Shown piece after piece: positions 20,865 through 30,545 of a DNA stretch of 64,000 bases; positions within the stretch are counted from its first letter, which is position 1; every line of letters begins with the position of its first letter. The stretch comes from Enoplosus armatus (taxonomy: Eukaryota; Chordata; Actinopteri; Centrarchiformes; Enoplosidae): positions 24,293,510 through 24,357,509 of the forward strand of contig NC_092190.1 of NCBI RefSeq assembly GCF_043641665.1. The letters run 5' to 3'. A program made the position numbers and the translations under genes. Under the pieces are notes generated by a model. The model saw nothing but the letters and a program-made list of their open reading frames with translations. It was not told the DNA's origin and ran no database searches.

Positions 20865-20976
20865 GAGTTAATGAGATCCATGGAGGGTGAAGAATATTAA
20901 TATTATATATTAAAATATTTCGTCGGACTCAAACAGTTCACTTTCTGAACACACACCAAGTGCAGTTTAAGGTCAG
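20865..20976 (+). promoter_or_regulatory. Conserved OR leader block, upstream of OR 6
   Basis: GAGTTAATGAGATCCATGG, then AGGGTGAAGAAT, a small TATTAATATTATATAT insertion, CGTCGGACTCAAACAGTTC and AAGGTCAG followed by GTATCTG. It is near-identical to OR 3 apart from the insertion. It ends 130 bp before the ATG. Confidence 0.62.
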
Positions 20977-21106
20977 GTATCTGAATGAATCAGCCAATCA
21001 AACACATGTTCGATGTTCATCTAATCTTCATAGTAAGACTTGTTTCTCACTTTATTCATTCACCTGTCTGTCTTATTCATTAATGGTTTAATTTGTGACG
21101 TTCTTC

Positions 21107-22021
21107 ATGGATGGTGAATTAAATGTAACATATATAACTCTTGGTGGGTATGTGGAAGTGGACGAATACAGGTATTTATTTTTTGTCATTATGTTAATAG
21201 TATATATTCTAACCATCTGCTTTAATTTAACCATTGTGTTCCTGATTTGGATACACAAGAACCTCCATGAGCCTATGTACATTTTCATTGCAGCTTTGCT
21301 TATGAACTCTATAGTTTACAACACTGCTATGTACCCAAAGTTGTTAATCAACTTTTTATCTGAAAAACAGATCATATCTTATTCAGCCTGTCTCTTTCAA
21401 TTTTTTCTATATTACTCCTTAAGTGCTTCTGATTTCTTACTGCTGTCAGCCATGGCCTATGACAGGTATGTGTCTATATGTAAACCTCTGCAATATGCAA
21501 CCATCATGAGAAGAGCCAGAGTGAGTATTATGCTGGCTTTAGCTTGGCTTGTGCCTGCTTGTCAGATTGCATTCCCAGTTATACTGAGCGCTAAAATGAA
21601 ACTCTGTCATTTAACTTTAAATGCAATTTTTTGTAACAATTCACTTTACAGTCTCCACTGTGTGACTTCCAGAGCACGGTCTATATTTGATATGTTTGCT
21701 CTGCTGAACATGGCCCTTTTCCCTTTGCTCTTCATACTTTTTACATACACCAGGATACTAATAATATCCTATCGAAGTAGTAGAAATGTCAGGAAAAAAG
21801 CTGCACAGACCTGTTTACCCCACCTGTTGGTTTTAATCTGCTTTTCCTCTTTGTGTGCATATGATGTCATTATAATTCAACTGGGATCTGATTTCCATTT
21901 AATAATGACTTTACAAGCGTTTATGTATTATCCTCTCTTCAATCCAATAATATATGGACTAAAAATGAAAGAAATCTCTAAACACCTGAAGAGGTTGTTC
22001 TGTCAAACCAAAGTGATCTAA
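21107..22021 (+). CDS. Olfactory receptor, intact, shortened EC3 (OR 6)
   Basis: A 304-residue odorant receptor; the ATG at 21107 gives M-D-G-E-L-N-V-T-Y (an upstream GTG is not used). Motifs are NVT, CFNLTIVFLIWIHKNL, PMYIFIAALLMNSIVY, MAYDRYVSIC, LCHLTLNAIFCNN, SYRSSRNVRKKAAQTC and NPIIYG. Two oddities: residues between TM6 and TM7 are shortened by 12 bp, so the P-K-T segment of EC3 present in other intact ORs is missing (reads GSDFHLIMTL). The IC2 stretch reads IMRRARVSIM where others have IMRKTTVSIF. The frame is otherwise intact. Its closest relatives are the pseudogene at 23630, which shares the EC3 loss, and OR 3. Confidence 0.93.
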   Translation: MDGELNVTYITLGGYVEVDEYRYLFFVIMLIVYILTICFNLTIVFLIWIHKNLHEPMYIFIAALLMNSIVYNTAMYPKLLINFLSEKQIISYSACLFQFFLYYSLSASDFLLLSAMAYDRYVSICKPLQYATIMRRARVSIMLALAWLVPACQIAFPVILSAKMKLCHLTLNAIFCNNSLYSLHCVTSRARSIFDMFALLNMALFPLLFILFTYTRILIISYRSSRNVRKKAAQTCLPHLLVLICFSSLCAYDVIIIQLGSDFHLIMTLQAFMYYPLFNPIIYGLKMKEISKHLKRLFCQTKVI

Positions 22022-22979
22022 TGTATTAAAAATGAGTAATAGTGAAGTTAGTGATGATGATGTCAAGTCATTTCTGTAATAATAATAATGCAGAGACGTG
22101 ACTGTTCTGATCTTTGGAAGGTATTTAATGTAAGGATTTGTTTCCATGCTGTAAAAATCCTCTTCACCTTTCGTCATGGAAACAGTGAAGACTATGTTCA
22201 GTTTGAACAATGTCAACAATGACTACTCATGATGTCACTGCAGCTCCGTTAGTCAGTCATGGGCAATCCGTCCTCCAGCCGTCTGAAGAGGGAGCACGTC
22301 CCTTTGAATGGCCTCTCCCAAGGTTTCTCCCATTTGTTTGACCATTTCGTTTGTTAAATTAATAATTTAAGAGATTTGTTGACTACAGAGGTCAGTGTGG
22401 GCAATCCACGCTGCAAGCAAAGGGAAACCAACAAATCAGCAACAATAAGAAATAAGAGTGCAGGTCCAGGAATAAGCACGATCCCATTCATAGAAAATAA
22501 ATAATGACAGAAAGAAAGTAATGGGCAGCATATTTCATCACTACCGGAGAGGTCAGACAATCAATCTTCTGTTGTTCCCATAAATAACACATTTTTCATT
22601 AAGTTTAAACAAAGAAGTGTCAGGAAGTAGTGAAACTGTGTGAACATGTGATAGTTTCACCGGGACAAACCCATATCATGTGAATCTAAGAGGCCCATGT
22701 CTGAAATTGACAGAAAGAGCACTTTGGGGAGGACCTGGCCTTCATGGGGAATAGTCTAAGGGATTGTATTAGGTTTAAAAATGTATACATTCATTATAAA
22801 TAATAAAAAATAATGATGATTGGGGAGAAGAGACTGAAACATTAGACCTACTGTACTTCTACCCAGCGATCATTGCAACAAAACGTAGAATAATTTTGTT
22901 TCAAGGACTTCTCTGAACCGTGAATCATGCAAAGCTACTCTAGTTGAGTCCCAGAATAAAAATATAGAACTCTTAGTCC
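22022..22979. other. Intergenic 3' of OR 6; related to 3' of OR 7
   Basis: The first part matches the 3' flank of the OR 7 pseudogene (GTTAGTGATGATGATGTC, then AAGTCATTTC). Further on, 22577-22760 is related to about 24080-24230, including TGACAGAAAGAG, then GGCCTTCATG and ATAGTCTA. So the duplicated unit extends well past the genes. No other gene is seen. Confidence 0.6.
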
Positions 22980-23160
22980 CTCCCTTCAGTCTCACTCTGT
23001 CTGCATTTGAGTCCTATCCCCGCTGCCCTGCATTTCCTGAGTTGTGACAGAATGAACCGACCTAATGTGGACCCAGCAGACGAAGCTTGTTCTGTGGAGG
23101 AAGTAGATGAGGCTCCTTATCTGCTAGCGTTGAGTCTGCTAGTTCCCAGCCTGATTCCCG
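22980..23160 (+). mobile_element. LTR-retroelement leader relic, copy 1
   Basis: CTGTCTGCATTTGAGTCC, then TTTCCTGAGTTGTGACAGAA followed by ATGTGGACCCAGCAGACG resembles the LTR end, primer-binding region and gag start (M-x-x-N-V-D-P-A-D) of a fish LTR retroelement. TTCTGTGGAGGAAGTAGATG follows. A diverged second copy with the same order is at 61560-62140. It is too short for classification. Confidence 0.4.
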
Positions 23161-23290
23161 GCCTGCTAGCATCCTGCCTGGTTCACCTTGGCCTGCTAGC
23201 ATCCTGCCTGGTTCACCTTGGATGCTAGCAGGCCTGGTTCACCTTGGCCTGCTAGCATCCTGCCTGGTTCACCCTGGCCTGCTAGCAACC
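23161..23290 (+). repeat. Minisatellite, ~30-bp unit
   Basis: Units of the form CCTGCTAGCATCCTGCCTGG with TTCACCTTGG are repeated about four times, one of them shortened (GGATGCTAGCAGGCCTGG). Translated it gives a repeating Leu-Ala-Ser-Cys-Leu-Val-His-Leu pattern, but there is no evidence of protein function. Confidence 0.75.
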
Positions 23291-23509
23291 AGCATGCACT
23301 CCAGTTGATTAGGCTCGGGTTCGTGAGCCTGCAGCCTGCCTGTCTTGATCTGTCCTGTCCTGCCTGTCGTGAGCTGGCTTCCCCACCGCCCATCTGCCTC
23401 AAATCCTTCGAGCCAAAAAAAGTAAAGAGAACACACACCCCTGTAAACAAAGTCTAACCCCTCTGAGTTCAGGCCTCCAGAGTTTGAAGAAGTTTCTCAC
23501 ATGATGGAA

Positions 23510-23611
23510 GAGTTAATGAGATCCATGGAGGATGAAGAAATGTCTTAAAATATTTCGTCGGACTCAAACAGTTCACTTTCTGAACACACACCAAGTGCAG
23601 TTTAAGGTCAG
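23510..23611 (+). promoter_or_regulatory. Conserved OR leader block, upstream of OR 7 pseudogene
   Basis: GAGTTAATGAGATCCATGG, AGGATGAAGAAATGTC and AAGGTCAG followed by GTATCTG, nearly identical to OR 3. It is preserved although the gene body behind it is mostly deleted. Confidence 0.6.
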
Positions 23612-23629
23612 GTATCTGTGAATGAATCA

Positions 23630-23905
23630 ATACTTTTTACATACACCGGGATACTAATAATATCCTATCGAAGTAGTAGAAATGTCAGGAAAAAAGCTGC
23701 ACAGACCTGTTTAATCAGCTTTTCCTCTTTGTGTGCATATGATGTCATTGTAGTTCAACTGGATCTGGGATCCGATTTACATTTCATTATGACTTTACAA
23801 GCATTTATGTATTATCCTCTCTTCAATCCAGTTATATATGGACTAAAAGTGAAAGAAATCTCTAAACACCTGAAGAGGTTGTTCTGTCAAACCAAAGTGA
23901 TCTAA
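23630..23905 (+). pseudogene. Olfactory receptor pseudogene, 5' two-thirds deleted (OR 7)
   Basis: Only the TM5 end to C-terminus remains: YTGILIISYRSSRNVRK, KAAQTC, TM6, TM7 with NPVIYG, and LFCQTKVI. The sequence passes directly from the 5' leader (GTGAATGAATCA, up to 23629) into TM5 (ATACTTTTTACATACACC), so one deletion removed the ATG and TM1 to TM5. A further 15 bp are missing after KAAQTC (P-H-L-L-V lost), and 6 bp are inserted before GSDL. The shortened EC3 is shared with OR 6, its closest relative. The open frame of about 95 codons begins only with a non-ATG codon. A functional receptor is excluded. Confidence 0.9.
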
Positions 23906-24994
23906 CGTATTAAAAGTGAGTAATAGTGAAGTTAGTGATGATGATGTCAAGTCATTTCTTCAACTAGTCAGCTAGTCCTAATTTCATGCTGGGCATGTTA
24001 CCACCATCAGTTCAAGATTTACCTGCTTCCACTGAAAGACAATCATCTTCGAAGCTGCCGTTGTAACCATGAATATTAAACATTTTTCATTAATGGTCAG
24101 ATTAAGTTTCATGAAGCAGTAAAACTGACTGTGAGCATGTAGTATCATATGTATATAGGCATCAGCATGAAGTGACAGAAAGAGTACTCTGTGGAGAGTC
24201 GGCCTTCATGAGCGATAGTCTACTGGGTGAACAAAAAACTCTCTGTTCAAATTTATAATGAATAAACTGATAATTGGGGTTGCAAGAAGAAACTGAAATA
24301 TTATTCCAGACTGACTGTCAGTTCAGACCTGCTGCTGTCGGATGTCGTTTCCCCAAACAGTGCTGAACAAGCGAGGCCTATAGGAAGCCTTCATTAAAAC
24401 TGAATAAATTCAGGCCACCAGGCCCTTGGAACCTGGTCTACAGTGAAATGTGGTGTACAGATAAGGAGACACCAGTCTGCCAGTCCAGGGAACACTGCAG
24501 AAGATAGTTTGAATAACTTGAAATGTGTGTACAACTGTGTCATCCTAAATATCAGCAAGTCTATGCACTCCTCTGTTGCTCCGAGAGCGGACATGAATTG
24601 GCTTCTTCCTTTGTCTTGTTAAAGAGCTTCGGCTGAGTTGAAAATTGAGTTGTAATGTGTTCAGACAAAGCCTATTGAGAGCGTTTTCACTTACAAAGAC
24701 CTCGCCATTAAAGACAGCAAATGAGTTTTGGAATGAAAACATTACGTCATCCAGCAAGGTGCCAACAAAACATAGTCACACCAGTAGCTGAAGCAACATG
24801 GCCCCCGCCAATGAAGCCCCTTTTGTTGTTTAAAGACATGATGAAATGGGGATGAACACAAAGGGATGAACAGAGAGTTGGATGGGGATCAATGACATGC
24901 TGGGAAGTGTGTTAGGGAGAAACCGAGCGAGTGAGACTCAGGGTGGGGGCATGTCTCTATGAGGCTTCATGGCGAGGACTGGATGTCACATGGT
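23906..24994. other. Intergenic; duplicated 3' flank then unrecognised
   Basis: Up to about 24240 this is a diverged copy of the OR 6 3' flank. Beyond that no gene or element is recognised. AGGGTGGGGGCATGTCTCTA near 24938 repeats a motif from 15549. Confidence 0.5.
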
Positions 24995-25690
24995 CATGTG
25001 TCATAACACTCTTTCAATTGAGAACTTGACTGGCCATCCTTCCGCACAGTGTACTTCTTCAACTGCTGGAGTATGGGCGTTGCCATCCTGGTGTGTCAGG
25101 ATTTCTCTAAGCCTCTTTTCTGCAGCTGGCAGCCCCTCTGCTGTGTAGCTAACAGGAGCTCTGGACAACACGTCCACAGTTGCAGTGTCTTTGCCGGCCA
25201 CATGGTGTAAGAGAACCTCATTAGTTGTATGCGTAAACGCTGTATGCGCGGTGGCAGTTCATCTAAACTCTTTGAGCCCAGCAGGGGAACAAGAGGTTTA
25301 TGATCCGTCTCAAAGTGGAAACTTTTCTCGATAAGGAGCTCTGCAAACCAGCGCCCATCCCATATGACGACGAATTGGCACCGATGAAGTGATTCGGCAT
25401 TTGGATCATACATTGCTAGCTCTGGGGGTGTTGTTAGGTCTTCTTTTCAGTAGATCTCTGAGGATGTGTTTTTTCTGCCAGATGAGGCAGGAATTTCCCC
25501 AGAAAGCGTCTCACCTGACTGACATTACTGGGCTCCATCATGGCTTTCACAACGCTCACCTTATCGGGGTCTGTGCTGACCTCCGGTGCCTCGATGACCT
25601 GCGCCTGGAACTTCATCCTGCTCTTTGAGAACTCGCACCTGTAGCTTTGAAAACATCTTGGCTCCAGCAAGCTGTGTTAAGGTGTGTTTG
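24995..25690 (-). mobile_element. Degenerate Gypsy-type retrotransposon, RT-RNase H
   Basis: On the minus strand, right to left: an RT end with CEFSKSRMKFQAQVIEAPEV, DPDKVSVVKAMMEPSNVSQV and RRFLGKFLPHLAEKT (25434-25670). A second frame (25096-25413) carries an RNase H stretch FHFETDHKPLVPLLGSK, LDELPPRIQRLRIQLMRFSY. A third (25001-25201) gives VLSRAPV and a linker to the integrase. The three frames are offset by frameshifts. It is a different Gypsy lineage from the 11815 fragment, judging by the RNase H text. Confidence 0.85.
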
Positions 25691-25997
25691 ATTTGTTCAT
25701 CTCAGTGAGGAAAACTCTCTGCGCTAAATGTGACACTCTCTACCACTACATGCTGATCTTTGTTCTTGTTAAATGTTTTATTTCAACCTCCGACACCATG
25801 TTCTATTGTTTATAGGTATAATGTAAACCTCATCTGGAGGCTTGACACAAGAACGCTACAGCTAGCTGCATGCCAGTTAATCCATCTCCTTATTGTGTTC
25901 CACCTGCAACACAGTACAACCTGCAGAAGGTTCCTACCCATGTATTTTACCTAGTACTACAGTTTGAGTTGGAAAGAGTAATGGGGCACATGCACAT
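25691..25997. other. Intergenic; nothing recognised
   Basis: No gene or repeat recognised. Confidence 0.5.
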
Positions 25998-26077
25998 GTA
26001 GTTGCTTTGTTAGATCTTGCAATTCTCCCTATGCTCTTCATAATTTTTACATACACAAAGATCCACTCATATACGGG
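25998..26077 (+). pseudogene. Olfactory receptor relic (~80 bp)
   Basis: GTAGTTGCTTTGTTAGATCT, CAATTCTCCCTATGCTCTTC and ATACACAAAGAT match the TM5 region of OR 5 (18292-18353) with few changes. The sequence then jumps straight to CCACTCATATACGG, the TM7 NPLIYG region of OR 5. So a vanished OR copy survives only as a TM5-TM7 deletion junction. No leader block or remaining frame accompanies it. Confidence 0.8.
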
Positions 26078-26497
26078 AAAATATAAACAAAATAAACCTA
26101 AAACAAACCATAATGTTGTTGTAGGGACCTTTTATGTTTCAATGTGGGAAAAATGAAAATGAAATAAAGCACATGGTTGTTGTTGTCAAAAAGTATTTCA
26201 TTATTATTATGTATGTGAAGTCAACTGGCGCTGTGCACACACACATACACACAGCCACCTGATTTGAACGTCATCAGTTCTGCAGGTATTTGGTCATAAA
26301 CCAAAGTATTGGACACATAAACATGTTGACCTGATGGTGGCGCTGGATGAAGAGTTACAGTTCATCCTGAGGGGACCGTGAAGGTCTGAACCAAACGCCA
26401 TGAACATGATGTTCATCACCGCGATTCAATAGTAGATATTTCACTCGAAACTATAAACGAGCCTAAAGATGATTTGAGACCAAAAAAAGAAGATCAT
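26078..26497. other. Intergenic; nothing recognised
   Basis: A short CA-rich tract lies at about 26237-26255. No gene is seen. Confidence 0.5.
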
Positions 26498-26555
26498 GGG
26501 TGGCCTGGTAGCTCAGCTGATAGACTGCGTACCACATAGGCTGTGGCCATAGCAA
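26498..26555 (+). repeat. tRNA-derived SINE head fragment
   Basis: GGGTGGCCTGGTAGCTCAGC followed by TGATAGACTGCG resembles a tRNA 5' half; TAGCTCAGCTG (26509-26519) fits the polymerase III A box. No B box or acceptor stem follows, so it is not a tRNA gene. Confidence 0.55.
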
Positions 26556-27145
26556 AATATTAGACCACATTGTTTACTTTTATTTACAGGGAAAGACATC
26601 ACTGTGAGGCCAAATAAAGTCCCACACTGCTACATGATAAAACACTGTGACACGCCAGGCCTTCAGCATCTCCAGAAACATGAATTCAACTTGAAAGGAA
26701 CATCATCTGCTGTTGGCAACATGTTTTAGCTGCTGTATATTCATGCTTACAACTTTCCACGTCCGGAGAGAATATTAGTTTCCTGTTAGAAAAACTCTCT
26801 GTAGGACTCCCAAACATTATTTATTACGTCATTGATTTAAAGTGGATGAAAGTCACAAATGTTATTGGCCATGATGGCACATGCTCACTTATAATGTCCC
26901 ATAATGCATTCTTCATAATCCCACCCCGTATCCATGTGTGCTGCAGATGCATGGCACACTTCTGCAACGAAATGATCCAAAGTGCTCTGGCATCTCCTTG
27001 GTGCTCTGGACGGATCACGCCTGACTGTACACTGTACTGATTCACAAAAATATTTCCATAGTGGGACATCTGTCATTAGAGACAACGCTCCTATCTTTTG
27101 AGCCTAGTTGAGCGGATGAAAAAAATAACATTATTAGTCAATAGA
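26556..27145. other. Intergenic; unidentified open frames
   Basis: Overlapping frames of about 65-80 codons occur on both strands at 26824-27085. None shows a domain I can name, and mutual overlap suggests chance or an unrecognised old repeat. Confidence 0.4.
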
Positions 27146-27149
27146 CTAA

Positions 27150-27735
27150 GAGTCATGGTCCCAGGGGAGGTGCTTGACTAACGTCGATTCACAGACCCCA
27201 TATGAGTCGGCCAAGAAGGTGCTGCAGCACCTTGCCCGGAATAAGGAAACCAGGGCCCCCTCCTGGAGCCAGTCTGGGCATGGCAGACTGGTCAGCTCTC
27301 TAGCAGGGAAGGAACTCAAGACAGTGCAGGAGGTGGAGTGATACGAACATCTACGCATAGCACTGGGTAAGGATCCAAACTCTGGAAGAGGGGCTTGATT
27401 TGACTGAGCACTGGGCGGGTGTGGGGATACTCATGAGCTCCTGACTGAGCGTTGTTGTGTTGGAGTTTGACTACGCATCGCAGAAAGGAAGACTGTTGTT
27501 TGTGCCTATGCAACGAACAACTGTTTCAACAATTCGGCCTTCTTGGAGTCTCTGGTGGGGTTCAGGAAACGATACCACCTCGGGATTCTATAGTTCTGCT
27601 GGGGGACTACAATGCTCACATGGGCAACAATGGAGAAACCTGGAGGGGTTGTGGAGTGCTGCGATTTCAAACCCTTGGATCTATTTCTTCAACTGGACTT
27701 CCTGCATCGTATTCCACTGTAACGTCTGTACCTAA
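27150..27735 (+). mobile_element. LINE endonuclease-domain fragment
   Basis: The plus strand encodes [20 protein letters not shown] and RGCGV at about 27580-27660, the G-D-x-N-A-H motif of the apurinic-type endonuclease of non-LTR retrotransposons. Upstream, a stretch with AKKVLQHLARNKETR lies at about 27210. The style fits the family of the RT fragments at 8135 and 15595, but this copy is in plus orientation and has frameshifts. Confidence 0.7.
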
Positions 27736-28320
27736 AACAACACGATACGGTCTGTTGCAAGCCTATTCCAAATGAAATGGTACAATATGGTACACTATGA
27801 CGCCAAGGGGAAATATCTGAGGGTGATAGAGAAAACATTCTTCTAATATTTGGGTGAAATGAGGACTACAAAGTGATATGTAATCATGTAATCCTCCTAT
27901 GTAGTCCCCACTCACTGAACACAGCTCATTTGGGGTCATGAAAAAGTAAATATCTAGGTGTGAGGGAAATTCCTACTTTTAATTATGTGTTCTCCAACGT
28001 GATAATGCCTTCCTCAGTATGAAAAGATGAACTCAATAACGATGTTGTTAAACTGAATATAAGAAAGAGTTCAGCCTGGAAGGGACGTTGAAATAAATGA
28101 TGTATCTTCCCATGACGGTTAATGTGTGTGTATGTGGAAAGTTAAAGTGGTCAGTGTTGTGAGATGATGTTAAAAACTGACATTTCCACAACACTAAGCT
28201 GGAATCCTCATCCCTCCTTTCACCCTCCAGCACCCACTCCCACAGAGAGTCCAAGAGGTGAGCCTCATCTTGTTGGCCCCCAATTGGTTCAGATGATCTG
28301 GTTCTCAGTAATTGCACCCC
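27736..28320. other. Intergenic; nothing recognised
   Basis: No gene is supported; short frames lack known domains. Confidence 0.45.
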
Positions 28321-28428
28321 TTCTGCAAGCCAACCGGCAAAGCTAATGCGGCACGCAGCCATGTTTCAATGAGCCTGTGCATGAAAGACAACAAAGCAAT
28401 CCAGAGAAGGGCCCATAAAGACACCAAC
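28321..28428 (+). repeat. 108-bp dispersed direct repeat, copy 1
   Basis: Starts TTCTGCAAGCCAACCGGC and ends ACACCAAC. The same 108 bases, with about five substitutions, occur at 32137-32244 in the same orientation. The DNA around the two copies is different, so it is a discrete repeat and not part of the OR duplication. Confidence 0.75.
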
Positions 28429-28576
28429 GAGAAGGTGTAATAAGGACTTATTACTATGACTACTAAGACAAAAACTGATAGTTCAGTTTCCACAACACCA
28501 GGCTGGAATCCCTCTCATATTAAAAGGCCTGAGTCCAGCTTTGGGTCTGAAACATTCAGCATTATTTGGGCCCCCA

Positions 28577-28700
28577 GAGTTTGATGACGCTGCTGATGAG
28601 ATCTTTGGAGGGTGGCACAGTCTGATAAAATCACTGCACAGACTCGGTTCATTATCTGAATCCTGAAGTCAAACACACACCAGGTGCATCTCAATGTCAG
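28577..28700 (+). promoter_or_regulatory. Conserved OR leader block, upstream of OR 8
   Basis: A diverged version: GTTTGATGACGCTGCTGATG, AGATCTTTGGAGGGTGG, CAGTCTGATAAAATCACTGC and AATGTCAG followed by GTAACTG. The TTTAATGAGATCC core is altered, but the flow and the donor-like end are kept, 119 bp before the ATG. Confidence 0.55.
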
Positions 28701-28819
28701 GTAACTGTAGATGGAGTTGTCATTTATAGCAATCTTCTGAGTGAGACCTACTTTCACAATCCGTGTTCATGTCTATCTGCTTTGTCATCTACCTGTTTAA
28801 TTTGGTGACACTTATCTTA

Positions 28820-29746
28820 ATGGACGCTGAATTAAATGTAACATATATAACTCTTGGTGGACATGTAGAAGTGCACAAATACAGATATCTTTATTTTGTG
28901 ATCATGTTTATAGCATATATTCTGATAATCTGCTGTAACTCCACCATCGTATGTCTCATCGTGATTCACCAAAACCTCCATGAGCCTATGTACATCTTCA
29001 TCGCAGCTCTGTTACTGAACTCTGTTCTTTTCAGCACTAATATCTACCCAAAGCTTCTGATCGACTTTCTGTCTGAAAAACAGATCATATCATATTCAGC
29101 CTGTCTCCTTCAGTGTTTTATATTTTACTTGTTAAGCGGTTCAGAGTTCTTACTGCTGGCAGCCATGGCCTATGACAGGTATGTGTCTATATGTAAACCT
29201 CTGCAATATCCAACTATCATGAGGAAAACAACCGTCAGTATGTTCCTCACTTTAGCCTGGCTTCTGCCTGCTTGTCAGATTGCAGTTCCAGTAGCACTTA
29301 GTGCTAATACCAAACTCTGTAACTTTACTTTAAAAGGAATCTTTTGCAACAATTCAGCTTACAAACTTCACTGTGTGACTTCAAGAGTGCTGTCTGTGTA
29401 TGGTGTGATTGTTCTGTTCAATCTTACACTTCTCCCAGTGCTCTTCATCCTTTTCACTTACACAAAGATATTCATAATAACCTACCAAAGTGGAGCAGAA
29501 GTCAGGATAAAGGCTGCACAGACCTGTTTACCTCACCTGCTGGTTTTGATCAACTTTTCTTGTTTGTTAACATATGATGTCATTATAGTTAAACTGGAAT
29601 CTGATTTTCCAAAAACTGCACGTTTAATAATGACTCTACAAGTGGTTTTGTATCATCCTCTCTGTAATCCATTCATATACGGACTAAAGATGAAAGAAAT
29701 CTCTAAACACCTCAAAAGGTTGTTCATTCAGATCAAAGTGAACTAA
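28820..29746 (+). CDS. Olfactory receptor, intact (OR 8)
   Basis: A 308-residue odorant receptor. The ATG at 28820 (M-D-A-E-L-N-V-T-Y) is chosen because it matches all paralogs; the frame is open 19 codons further but starts there with a GTG, with another ATG two codons on. Motifs are NVT, CCNSTIVCLIVIHQNL, PMYIFIAALLLNSVLF, MAYDRYVSIC, EC2 LCNFTLKGIFCNN, KAAQTC and NPFIYG. The TM5/IC3 stretch is unusual: IITYQSGAEVRIK where the others read IISYRSSREVRK, so the SY motif is TY and the R-S-S-R run is lost. The N-terminal half resembles OR 1 and OR 2. Confidence 0.93.
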   Translation: MDAELNVTYITLGGHVEVHKYRYLYFVIMFIAYILIICCNSTIVCLIVIHQNLHEPMYIFIAALLLNSVLFSTNIYPKLLIDFLSEKQIISYSACLLQCFIFYLLSGSEFLLLAAMAYDRYVSICKPLQYPTIMRKTTVSMFLTLAWLLPACQIAVPVALSANTKLCNFTLKGIFCNNSAYKLHCVTSRVLSVYGVIVLFNLTLLPVLFILFTYTKIFIITYQSGAEVRIKAAQTCLPHLLVLINFSCLLTYDVIIVKLESDFPKTARLIMTLQVVLYHPLCNPFIYGLKMKEISKHLKRLFIQIKVN

Positions 29747-30469
29747 TTATCAACTCTGCTTCACTCATTCACAGTCCTTTGTCTTGTAATAATTTAGTCA
29801 ACCTAATTTAACTGTCAGTAAAATAGTTGATGTAAGTTACTCCGAGTCCTCCTCACTGTGCTCATTGTGTGCTGCCAGTGTAGTCCTGATATGTCCACAA
29901 CATTTCTTCTCCTCTGTTTCTGTCAATACAAATAAAGACAGATTTTGGTAACGTTTTTATTTTTCAACTACAGTTTTTTTTCGTCATCAATATTGCATGT
30001 TGATAGAGTCACAGTTAGTTTTCAATGGTGTCAGTGCTGTTGTGTCATGGAAAAAAAGGTAATTGACGAACATATTAAGTAAAATGAAATTAACACAGTG
30101 AAGACATTCATATTGGGACTGTTGTCCCTGGGTGTGCAGATTATGTTCATTTTTCTTTGATAGTGTTACAGCTTCTGGTGCTTGTCTGTCTACATGTTAT
30201 TGAGAGTACAGATCATTACTCACTATCCAGAATTAATAGTAAATCAGTTATAGTCCAAAAACTGTCTGAGTTGACTTTTAAATAAAAACAGCAAATTATA
30301 TCGAGTATATTCGCTGTCGTCTGTCTCAGTTTATATCAGATGGACTTCTCCACCTTGTCTGTGCTCAGGCAGAAGCTGTGTGTGAGTGGCTTTTTTCATC
30401 CAAATCAAATAAAAATACTCTGACAGTTGTGATTATGTTGGTAAGAGAAGTAAAGAAAGAGGCCGATGT
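29747..30469. other. Intergenic 3' of OR 8; nothing recognised besides a poly(A) signal
   Basis: A probable 3' untranslated region with AATAAA at 29931-29936. Beyond it there is AT-rich DNA without a gene. Confidence 0.5.
29931..29936 (+). promoter_or_regulatory. Candidate poly(A) signal of OR 8
   Basis: AATAAA 185 bp after the OR 8 stop codon. Position is plausible; not proven. Confidence 0.35.
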
Positions 30470-30545
30470 GGGGTGGCCCAGTGGTCTGAGGGTTCAGGGC
30501 GCCAACCATGAACCGCAACGTTGCTGGTTGAGGATCAATACAGGC
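30470..30545 (+). repeat. tRNA-derived SINE head
   Basis: GGGGTGGCCCAGTGGTCTGA carries a good A box (TGGCCCAGTGG, 30474-30484). GCTGGTTGAGGATC at 30524-30536 is a decayed B box, about 42 bases further on. This is a tRNA-like SINE promoter, not a tRNA gene: it does not fold to a full cloverleaf by eye. Confidence 0.6.

Noticed and set aside
26498..26555. tRNA gene
   Set aside because: Only an A-box-like half is present; no B box or acceptor stem. The one at 30470 has a decayed B box. Both look like SINE heads.
26824..27085. Small host gene on either strand
   Set aside because: Overlapping frames on both strands, no recognised domain and no clear initiation or splice context.
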